Assembly (NCBI RefSeq): GCF_016808335.1
Contig: NC_053150.1
Coordinates: 47,023,607 to 47,087,606, forward strand
DNA: 64,000 nt
Reading direction: 5' to 3'
From: Panicum virgatum
Taxonomy: Eukaryota > Streptophyta > Magnoliopsida > Poales > Poaceae
Both the position numbers and the translations under genes were made by a program. A model generated the notes under the pieces. That model made no database searches. It was not told where the DNA came from and worked only from the letters and a program-made list of their open reading frames with translations. Position 1 is the first letter of the stretch; every line of letters starts with the position of its first letter. Shown here piece by piece: positions 55,801 to 64,000 of this stretch.

Positions 55801-57385
55801 ATAATAAGACTGTCCTCTGAGCACAATCTATCCGAACTCCCCATTTGGCCAGAGTCTCCATTCCCAGAATGACATCAATGCCCTTGGTGTCTAGCACCAT
55901 CAGATCAGTGCAGAACTCTACTCCCCTCAAAGAAACACTGACTCTTGAGCAGTAAGTGTGAGACCTCAACTGTCCTCCCGGTGAAGATACTAACAGGCAC
56001 CTCTTTAATGTGCTAGTATGAATACCATGATGCTCGACAAAAGACTGAGTAATGAAGGAATGCGTAGCACCAGTATCAAAAAGCACTGTAGCTGGATATG
56101 AATTAACCATGAACGTACCAATAACCACGTTGGGAGCCTCGGCCGCTGACTCGGCCGTCACGTGGTTCACCCTGCCCTGTGCTGGCGCCCTGGGCTGAGC
56201 TGGGCGCCCCTGCTGTCCCGCCTGCGCCTTCCGGGGGCAAGCGTTGGCGTAGTGCCCCGGCTGGCCGCAGTGAAAGCAGGTGCGAGGAGGTCCCTGAGCC
56301 TGCTGTCCGGTAGGAGCTGCCGGACGTGGAGCCTGCGGTGCCGGTGGAGCTGGTGGAGCAGTACGAGCCGGAGGTGCCGGTAACCTCTGGCCCTGACCTG
56401 CCTGCTGCTGTCGAGGCGGGTACTACTGTGGTGGCCTCTGCTAGTACTGCTGAGGAGGCCGGTACTGCTGCTGGTACGGCTGAGGCGGCTGGAGTCGTGG
56501 ACGAGTGTTGCTGCCGGAAGCAACGGGGACAACCTTCCTCTTCTTGTCCTCCATCTCCAAGTGCTTGCGCTCAGTGTTGAGCGCGCTGTCAACCAGATGG
56601 TTGAAGTCGTCGAAGCGGAGGTTGAGCAGCGCGTACTGGAGGTAGTCCTCAAGGCCCTCCATGAAGTGCTCCTGCTTCTTGCGGTCATCCGCAACCTCGG
56701 CAGGGGCGTAGCGAGCCAGCTGAAGAAAGCGATCACGATACTCCGTGACCGACATAGTCCCCTGAATTCACAAAGACAGATAGATATCGGAAGATTAACT
56801 CATGATTCATAAGGATAGAACAAGGGGGCATTAGCTCAAAAGAAAACGCTGAATGATTATACTTAAGATTACCTGCTTCAGTGCAAGGAACTCCTTCTGC
56901 TTCATCTTCATAACGCCCGCGGGGACGTTGTGGCTACGGAAACGCTCCCTGAACTGGAGCCAGGTGAGAGCCTCACGGTCGTGAACTGGGTGGGACTCCC
57001 ACCAGTCCAAAGCTGCCCCTCGCAGCTGTCCTGCTGCGTACAAGACGCGCTCACGATCATCGCACTGGGCGATGTCCAGCTGACGCTCCACTGCACGGAG
57101 CCAGTCGTCGGCCTGAAGAGGGTCGGACGTGTGAGAGAACGTCGGCGGGTGACCCCTCAGGAACTCAGCACGCCTGTCGCGAGGCTGCGGCGGTGGAGGA
57201 GGCGGAGGCTGAGTGTGAGCGTGCTGAAGAGCCTGAACAGTGTTGTTCAGGGTAGCCATCATCTGCATCTGGAGCTGGAAGTACTGCTCCGGAGTCAAAG
57301 GTGGCAGCATCGGGATCCCAGTACCCTGGTTGTTCTGACCCTGCTGCTGGCCAGAACCGGAACCGGTGCTCCTGGTGTTCACCAT
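52814..57385 (-). pseudogene. E4 gag-pol, two nonsense mutations
   Basis: Exon 1 57385-56873, intron 56872-56762 (111 bp, GT-AG), exon 2 from 56761. The gag frame is open to two in-frame TAG codons (56443-56441 and 56425-56423) in the Q/P-rich spacer before the zinc knuckle. After them the frame is open to the natural stop at 52814. Protease ([10 protein letters not shown]), reverse transcriptase ([10 protein letters not shown]), RNase H, integrase (SDRGSQF) and chromodomain are all present. Both stops replace CAG codons still present in E3. A single protein cannot be made unless the stops are read through, but most domains look undamaged, so the lesions are recent. Confidence 0.88.
56762..56872 (-). 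other. Intron inside E4 gag
   Basis: Homolog of the E3 intron, with GTAATC start and GAATTCAG end kept, and a few internal differences including extra C bases. Confidence 0.75.
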
Positions 57386-57941
57386 CTGATTTGAACAAAA
57401 GATTTCACGAGTAAGGATATTGCAGGAATAAATTCAGATGGATATGATAACTCTTTGCAGAAAAAGATTCAGCCATGATAAAGTAGACAGGATAGAGTTG
57501 ACTGTTTTACCCCCCAACGATCTAACTCATTTTATTAATTAGTTAACTTTAACATCAGAGTGATTTTCTTTAAACAAATTTAAACTACTAAGCTATGCAA
57601 TCAGTCAAAAATCCAAATCAACCATGTAGCATAATAACAAGCAAACAATTTTCACGACTTAGCCGAGTTTAGCAATAGACTCGACTAACACAACGTGTCG
57701 CAGAACGTGCTATCGTGTTATTATAAAAAGGTCACCTAGCTATGCTCATGGTGGTCAGATGACTGATTCAGGCCAAAATCTACGAAACTATTCTTCAGAG
57801 AGAGAAATCAAGGCAAGAAGGGTAAAAAGTCAAAGAAGTCAAGGGGTATAATAGTAAAATAGTTTCAGCAGACAAAGATTGGTGAGAAGAAGTCCTAAAA
57901 CTCGACCAGTTCTATCTAGGCTTCGTCCTACAGTCGATATG
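57386..57941 (-). other. E4 leader
   Basis: Counterpart of the E3 leader, ending in the acceptor-like cttttgttcaaatcag next to the gag ATG at 57385. Confidence 0.6.
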
Positions 57942-57953
57942 GCTCTGATACCA
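57942..57953 (-). promoter_or_regulatory. E4 primer binding site
   Basis: Minus strand tggtatcagagc, initiator tRNA-Met type, three bases from the 5' LTR. Confidence 0.9.
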
Positions 57954-58215
57954 CTCTGTAACACCCGGTTTATAAAAGAACATAAACCGAGCAATCATAT
58001 ACGTGCCAGGATCAAGTCACACGTATATACAACAGAATGAACAGTATATCCTAGCACATATCACGTAAAAAGACATAATAAAGCAAAGTACGAATGTTAT
58101 TTATTACATTAATGACAAAAATGTCTGATACAGCGGAAGCGAAGTACAAAATACGAAAAAGCTCTCCGAAGCTGAAGCAGGGCGCCACAGGGACGTCGAC
58201 TGGGAGACGAAGCAC

Positions 58216-58271
58216 CTAGAAGTCCTCGTAGTCCTGGTAGCGCTGGACGAACTCCCTCGTGTCGGCAGGAA
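58216..58271 (-). CDS. LTR mini-gene exon B, E4 5' LTR
   Basis: Same 56-nt exon as 49575-49630. Confidence 0.45.
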
Positions 58272-59318
58272 CTGAGCAGCAGTAGCGTAGCCAAGAGGAA
58301 AAAGTAGAGAAGAGGCAAGAGTGAGTACACAACTTGTACTCAACAAGTATAACACAAACTATGAGGCTCTAGGCTGGCTGACTCAACTGCATTAGCTTTT
58401 AAGTGTTGGCAAAATTTTATTAAAGCTATTTACTATGAGTTGATGAATTACCATTAACCCGGTTACATAGTAATTAATCAGAATTAATTATGAAACTACT
58501 GAGAACCATACCAAAACCAAGCCACCAAGGTAACCCCGAGAAGCACCTCCCTCGTCGGAAGGAGATAACTTCACTAATCAAAAGGAGGATCTGGGCCGCT
58601 CATAACCGTGAGCACGGCTAGTATACCAGTTTTACACTCTGCAGAGGTTGCACATCTTTACCCACAAGTCGTGAGCTACGCCAGTTGTTCATCACACTTC
58701 CTTAGGTGAGATGACTAGCGACTCACTACGAGGCCTTTAAAAAGAATCTCGTTGGTAAGGCGTAACCGCGAGAGTTAGGTCGGCGACGATGGGGCCCACC
58801 TCCGGGGGTACAAGCATAGGAGCGCAATCCAAGCACAGACCAAGCCGGAGGAGCAGGGACCATTGAAGCTTACTACTCTTGCCCCGCAGGTAAGTTACTC
58901 CAAACCAAAAAGATCTAATTATTATGCCAAGTCTATCCCATTCTAGCCTTGTGGTAGCGCTGTTGTCCCAGGTTGTCGCTCTATGAACCGGTCCTTATGG
59001 AGAGTGGCCAACCAAGCACTAAGCACCGTGCTGGCCCCCTAAACCATGTTTCTAACAAAAGCCAATTTTAACGAGACGTGAGCCACTCATCCACACAGAG
59101 GGCCACTCTCAGAATTAAGTTCAAGTAAACCATTAATCAATTTAATTAAAAAGGACCAGAGTGTGTTATAGCGCAGCAACCTAGCACAACTAATCAAAAT
59201 GCAACCCAAGGATATATTTAAAGGATATAAACTGGCTAGGAAATCCTTAAAGGCATACAGTATTAAAATGCAGTATGAAAATGTATTTAAAGTGATAGGT
59301 TGTTCATGTTATACTTGC

Positions 59319-59408
59319 CTTCCTCGTACTGCTCTGGCTGCTGCTCAAAGTGCTCAGAAGACGGCTGCTCCGGGTACTGGTACTGGGGCTCCTCAGATGG
59401 ATCAACGT
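59319..59408 (-). CDS. LTR mini-gene exon A, E4 5' LTR
   Basis: Open 90-nt exon between the acceptor and the GC donor, without the stop seen in the 3' LTR copy. Confidence 0.45.
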
Positions 59409-59835
59409 CTACTCACGAACACATGGCCAAAACAATGCACGAAAATAAGCATACAAACAAACACTAACAAAAACTAAGAAACAGTACATCAATACATAAA
59501 AACAGCACGCTAAACTAGTCTAAAGCTATTCTACGCGTTACAACGATCGCGTGGACATAAAGAACGCTAAAAACGGAGCTAAAACGCGTAAACTAGGCCT
59601 AAAACAAGGTTCAGGGGCTTATTTGTAAGAAAACTGAAGTTCCAGGGGGCTTTCTGCTAAAACCAGGGACTGAAACGTAATTAAACTAAATATCTAGGGT
59701 CCAACGTGCAAAAACTACAACTCTGGTGTTTGGGGAGAAAAATACCCAAGGGGTTTTCTCTACACGCGGTGGAAAATAAATTGCGGGCGTGCCAGTGTAT
59801 ATAGAAAATACACAAAAGAAACAAGAGACGGGAAC

Positions 59836-59848
59836 ACAAGTTTTATTC
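59836..59848 (-). terminator. Poly(A) signal near the E6 border
   Basis: Minus strand aatatgaataaaac, in the position expected for the end of a minus-strand transcript. Confidence 0.4.
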
Positions 59849-60849
59849 ATATTTTTATAAAATACAAATACAGGTTCCCATACATATGTGCGCGCTCCAT
59901 AGCCTGCCGTTGGGTGAATCTAACTTGGGCAAAAGTGGTCTTCTGGTTCCCGGGGCCTCGGAAAGCTCCAGGTTAATTACCTCCGCAAGACTAGCTTGTC
60001 GGAGTACCTCCGATTAAGCTGCTGTGGTCGTCGTCTTCGGTCTTCGCTTCATGTTCTCCTTGCATGATGGTGGTGGTGGTGTCGATGTGGGCGTCGGCAT
60101 CGTCATGGCCTCGTCGGTGTCCATGAGCCGGTGTAGTGCAGCTGGAGCATCAGCAGCACCCGCCCGTGTCGTTCGGCCTCGTCGGTCTTGAACGGCGTGG
60201 TAGTCGTAGTAGTAGGATGTCGGTGCGTGGAGAAGACTTGAAGCTGGACCGAGTCGATGTCGCAGCAGCTTGGTCGAGGTAGAAGCTGTTTGACGAAGAG
60301 GGTGTCGCCAACCCATGAGCATATGTGGTGGTGGTGGTTGGAGCATCAACGCCACCCGCTCGCCCGTGCCGTCTAGCTCACCGGTGTCGGACGTCGCGTA
60401 GACGGAGTTGGTGTAGCGCAACTGGAACATCAGCTTAATCATCCGCCTCGCCGGTGTGGGCCTGGCAAGGTCGCAGTGGGGTGACGATGCGTGGTTGAGT
60501 CAGGTCGTTGAGACGCTAGCTGATCCTCAAAGAGATGGCAAGGCATCTGCACGGAGATGCACTAGCTTGTTGCTTCTTGTGGAGGCGCACGTATGCTTGT
60601 GTGGATTGCTAGCTTCTCGTACATGTGCACTTGTGCGTGCTATACATGATCTCGCATGTGAGCGCACGTCCAGGCACCGAGGTGCAGATCCTCCGGCTGC
60701 TCCGCGCTGGCGCGGCTCCTCGGGTCGTCGGCGCGTGACGGCATCGTGCGGCAGCCTGCCATCAGCGTCGCCTCTCATCCTGGCATCTTCACGGCAACGG
60801 CGTCATCTGGTCGGCGCCGGTTTGAATGGGCAGCATCGGTCATGCCGCC

Positions 60850-61205
60850 GGCCTCAGCGTCTTCGTGGTGGCGTAGTCATCGGATCGATGCCGGGCTTGA
60901 GCGTGAAGCGTCGGGCGTGCTAGTGTCGCACCTCGGCGTCTTCGTGGCGGCGTAGTTGTCGGTCGATGCCGGGCTTGAACGTGAAGTGCCGGTCGTGCTG
61001 GTGTCACACCTCGGCGTCTCCACAGCGGTGTGGTCATCGTCGATGGATGCTAGGCTTGAATGTGAAGTGCCGGTCGTGCTGGTGTCACACCTCGGCGTCT
61101 CCACAGCGGTGTGGTCGTCGTCGATGGATGCTAGGCTTGAATGTGAAGCGCTAGTCTCGCCGCGCCGCGCCTCGGCGTCTCCACGGCAGCGTCATCGTCG
61201 AGTCG
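60850..61205. repeat. Tandem repeat, 78-81 bp unit, about 4.5 copies
   Basis: Units beginning gatgc(c/t)(g/a)ggcttga start at 60887, 60965, 61046 and 61127 (spacing 78, 81, 81), with partial units at both ends. The middle two are almost identical; the outer ones have drifted. A length divisible by 3 leaves frames open on both strands, which explains the repetitive ORFs here. Confidence 0.8.
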
Positions 61206-61689
61206 GTGCTGGATGTGCAGCGCCAGCCATGATGGTGCCGTCGATGATGAGAAGGTGGACGTCGATGACGCCGCTTCACCGGCAGCCGAGCCGATGTGGC
61301 CGTCGATGATGAGGGGTGCCGCGCCGCTCCGCCGGCAGCCGAGCTGAGGTGGTTGTCGATGTAGAGGGGTGCCGCCGGCAGCCGAGCTGAGGTGGCTGTC
61401 GATGTAGAGTCGGCAAGCCATGTTTAACTCGTAGGGCGTCTCGTGTCTGCGCGCTCGCGCAGAGCCGAAGTGGACTTGCAGTGGACGATCGACACATGAG
61501 GGCGCCACCGGCCTGGCCTCCAAGTGGATGACGCGCAGGAGGGCGCCGCCGGCCTAGCACAGAGGCTTGTGACGATGGATGCCGGCCGCACGCCACCCTG
61601 GTGCTCGATGGAGGAGGAAGGGCGCCGGCAGCCTGCGGCGATGATAAATGATGGATACGAAGGGGACGACCACCTCTTCTGGCCCCTCC

Positions 61690-63550
61690 ATGCACGGGGT
61701 CCCTTTCCTCCGCTCGTTAAGGCGAGCAGGAGGTGCACAGCGTCGGCATCTCCAATGGAGATCGGCTGGCGGCGCCTCGCCGGTGGCACCTTCGCCCGCT
61801 GCTCCCGATCCCAAACCCCGGTGCGTGAGGGTGATGAGGATACCGCCGGCGCGCGGCCGTCAGTCGAGGTTGGCGGCGAACCGGGCAGTGCCGCGCTTGA
61901 CTTGTTCTGCGTCACCGATGGAATTTCGATGGAGAAGATCAACTCCGGCCGAGGGGGCCGCTGACCACCCTGGAAGTCATCGGCAGTCCCAGATGGCGAG
62001 CTTGATGGCTCCCAGATGGCGAGCTTGATGGCGATTGACGATCTGATAATGGACGGCGCACTCGACGACGGCCGGCGATCCTGGCTTCTGGTGCGGACGC
62101 CGTGTGTGTGACTCCGGCGGCGATCTAACGAACACGCCCGCCTTCCTGGCTTCTCCGCTCGTCAAGGCGAACAGGAGGTGCGCGGCCACGGCGTCGGCAT
62201 CTCCGGCCGGAGGCACGCCTCGACCCCCCGCTCCTTCGCATGGCTGCCCTCCTGGCGAAAAAGAAGAAAAGCCCCCTGTGTTGGTGATGCAAATACGTAG
62301 ATGTAGCTTGTTCTTCTTAGCTTCCCCCGCCATGCATGGGCCTGTAGCTTCTTAGCTTCTTGCCAACAACACGAGGTGGCTGGTCTTGCACTTGTGGCAG
62401 CCTGGACTTGCACGGAGCTCGTAGTCATGCGCCAAGATGCAGATCGACTTCTCGGCTTCATGCACGCAGCTCCTCGGCCTTGGCGTGATGGCATCTTGTG
62501 GTGGCTTGACGTCAGCCCCGCCGGCGCCGTCGAGCGGCGCATCTCGCTACGGCGCTCTCGAGGCGACGCCGTGGGCGGCGGCACCATGCCGGCCTCGTCG
62601 AGCCGCGCTCCAGCGTCGGCGGCGGCCGGTGGGCTGTGCCTCAGTATCTCCACGGTGCTGTGGTCGCCGGACGGCAGCCCGCGGGCTTGATGGCGGCGGG
62701 GTGTCGTCGCCGGCCGGACTCTCATCATCAGCTTGATGTCTCCACCGTCAACATGCTGGAACAGCACCTCGGCGTGTAGAAAGACTGATAGAAGATAGAA
62801 GATCAACCTACACCTCAAGAGAGAGGCGGCCATGGCTGCCTTCTTGTTTCATTGGCGTATTACTCGGTATCTACATGATGTAGACACGGTTGTCGGCTCC
62901 GCTTCAAGATCGATCTTCCTTTGCTCTGCGGCGCCTTGCCCGGCGGCCGAGCCGTCGACGGCATCCTGGTGGCTCTTCCCTCCGTGGAAGATTCCTCCAG
63001 CGAAAAGCCTGATGATGGATGGCGAGCTGACGGCGAGCTCGACGGCCTCCCTGGCTTCTCCGCTCGTCAAGGCGAGCAGGAGGTGCACGGCGTCGGCATG
63101 GCGATCGGCTGGGGCGCGACTCGCCCCCTCCTTCCTGGCCCGGCTGCTCCGGTCGAGGAAAAAAGCAGGCCCCCTGAACCAGAGACGCATGGGCCTTTAT
63201 ATAGAGAGGGATTAGGGTGATGCGCAGCCTTGGCCTCCCACCCGGCGCCGCCTCTGGTTTGTTGAGAAAAATCTGCAGGCTTGCTTATCCGTTTGGCATG
63301 CAAAACGGAGCGGGCGTATTACTCGGTATCTACATGATGTAGACACGGTTGTCGGCTCCGCTTCAAGATCGATCTTCCTTTGCTCTGCGGCGCCTTGCCC
63401 GGCGGCCGAGCCGTCGACGGCATCCTGGTGGCTCTTCCCTCCGTGGAAGATTCCTCCAGCGAAAAGCCTGATGATGGATGGCGAGCTGACGGCGAGCTCG
63501 ACGGCCTCCCTGGCTTCTCCGCTCGTCAAGGCGAGCAGGAGGTGCACGGC
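61690..63550. repeat. Reiterated module around cgctcgtcaaggcgagcagg
   Basis: A module with (ctccgctcgt)(c/t)aaggcga(g/a)caggaggtg and gcgtcggcat occurs near 61708, 62157, 63057 and 63516. On the minus strand it encodes a recurring A-D-A-V-H-L-L-L-A-L-T-S-G-type run. Spacing is about 450 bp for the first pair, 900 for the next and 459 for the last. Confidence 0.6.
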
Positions 63551-63772
63551 GTCGGCATGGCGATCGGCTGGGGCGCGACTCGCCCCCTCCTTCCTGGCCC
63601 GGCTGCTCCGGTCGAGGAAAAAAGCAGGCCCCCTGAACCAGAGACGCATGGGCCTTTATATAGAGAGGGATTAGGGTGATGCGCAGCCTTGGCCTCCCAC
63701 CCGGCGCCGCCTCTGGTTTGTTGAGAAAAATCTGCAGGCTTGCTTATCCGTTTGGCATGCAAAACGGAGCGG
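62855..63772. repeat. Exact tandem duplication, 459-bp unit
   Basis: 62855-63313 and 63314-63772 look identical at every base I compared, and the encoded frames are the same in both copies. Each contains a minus-strand TATA box (ctctatataaagg; near 63205 and 63664) and a small stem (tccgttt/aaacgga). Confidence 0.9.
63196..63206 (-). promoter_or_regulatory. Minus-strand TATA box, duplicated
   Basis: ctctatataaagg on the minus strand; the second copy is 459 bp further right. It would start a leftward transcript through E6. Confidence 0.4.
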
Positions 63773-64000
63773 CACATTGCGATAAACACCGTGGGCCGCC
63801 ATCCGGGCTCTCTGCATCATGGGCCTGGTGATCAAGGAAGCTTCCAGCACACGTGAGAAGAGTAAGAAGCTAAGATTGATGTGCGTGCATGAGTATTTCC
63901 ATCCCGGCCCCATACGCGCAGACTTCGCACGTTTTGTTACTGGCCAATAAGCCGAGTCATTGCTATGGCAAGAGGGTTTAGGGGTCTGATGTTTCTAAAA

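Larger units (their letters stand above)
49316..59726 (-). mobile_element. E4: Tekay element of the E3 family, minus strand, 5' LTR interrupted
   Basis: Reverse orientation. 3' LTR 49316-52777, polypurine tract and hairpin (52778-52814), gag-pol 52814-57385, primer site 57942-57953, and 5' LTR 57957-59726. The 5' LTR lacks its first 1.7 kb because E6 starts at 59727; the missing part is probably beyond E6. Pol is nearly the same as in E3, but the LTR core differs. The flank at the 3' LTR end is gtttg (49311-49315); its partner is outside the window. Confidence 0.93.
57957..59726 (-). repeat. E4 5' LTR, right-hand (R-U5) part
   Basis: Matches 49316-51086 with about ten differences by eye. It stops abruptly at 59726, where E6 begins. 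Confidence 0.9.
59727..64000 (-). mobile_element. E6: unidentified repeat, probably an element in minus orientation
   Basis: Begins TGTTTGGGGAG exactly where the E4 LTR is cut. Read on the minus strand it would end in ...CA, as LTRs do. Near this end the minus strand has a poly(A) signal (gaataaaac, about 59840) and a TATA-like tctatatacac (about 59800). Further up it has two copies of ctctatataaagg. The part between holds GC-rich sequence with tandem repeats. No polymerase or transposase domain is seen. It could be a very long LTR, a non-autonomous element, or a transposon with captured gene parts. Confidence 0.4.

Noticed and set aside
60014..62833. Several 100-220-codon frames in E6
   Set aside because: GC-rich repeats with units divisible by 3 keep frames open on both strands; no domain was recognised.
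1..64000. Host genes, tRNA or rRNA genes
   Set aside because: No clover-leaf with A and B boxes and no rRNA core sequence was seen; tggtatcagagc sites are primer binding sites, not tRNA genes.

Overview
The window reads as plant nuclear DNA from a grass (Poaceae). Almost all of it is made of nested, long LTR retrotransposons of types known from grasses: Tat-lineage Ty3/gypsy with two RNase H domains, and Tekay/Del chromoviruses like rice RIRE3/RIRE8 and RETROSAT2. The LTRs have GC-rich cores, the primer sites match initiator tRNA-Met, and there is one CACTA-type transposon end. I recognise no host gene, rRNA or tRNA, and cannot name the species.

Left nest (1-41250), four levels, outermost first. 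(E0) A Tat-like element whose left part lies outside the window. Its right part (36651 to about 41250) carries two antisense genes, a polypurine tract and a 3' LTR. (E1) A decayed RIRE2-like Tat element fills 1-9403 and ends its 3' LTR at 36498-36650. (E2) A Tekay element, 9404-36492, with 3835-bp LTRs and a perfect 5-bp target duplication (ggtat), sits in the 3' LTR of E1. It has an extra ORF before gag. (E3) A second Tekay element, 18712-30754, with 3.43-kb LTRs and a perfect 5-bp duplication (cttat), splits the RNase H region of E2. E3 encodes one intact gag-pol reading frame once a 109-bp intron inside gag is removed.

Middle (41250-49315): apparently non-coding flank, a CACTA-type end with clustered subterminal repeats (42183 on), a decayed Athila-like protein gene (43100-44270), and the 3' part of an apparently pol-less Tekay-like element (E5; zinc-knuckle ORF, then 3' LTR from 46822).

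Right nest (49316-64000): E4, a minus-strand relative of E3, is inserted in the E5 LTR. Its gag-pol is broken by two CAG-to-TAG stops. Its own 5' LTR is interrupted at 59726 by an unidentified minus-oriented repeat (E6, 59727-64000). E6 has TATA and AATAAA signals on the minus strand, an ~80-bp tandem repeat, a reiterated module and an exact 459-bp tandem duplication.

Main new observations. The long Tekay LTRs contain what looks like a split mini-gene: two exons joined in the same phase in two different families, with a GC-AG intron, a stop codon and a nearby poly(A) signal. Start codons of ORF0 and gag directly follow splice-acceptor-like sites. The E2 leader is a dense series of hairpins, part of it a tandem 128-nt module. 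A short hairpin precedes every polypurine tract seen here, in both lineages. Together these suggest that splicing and RNA structure control which protein each element makes and which RNA is packaged; that last step is inference.
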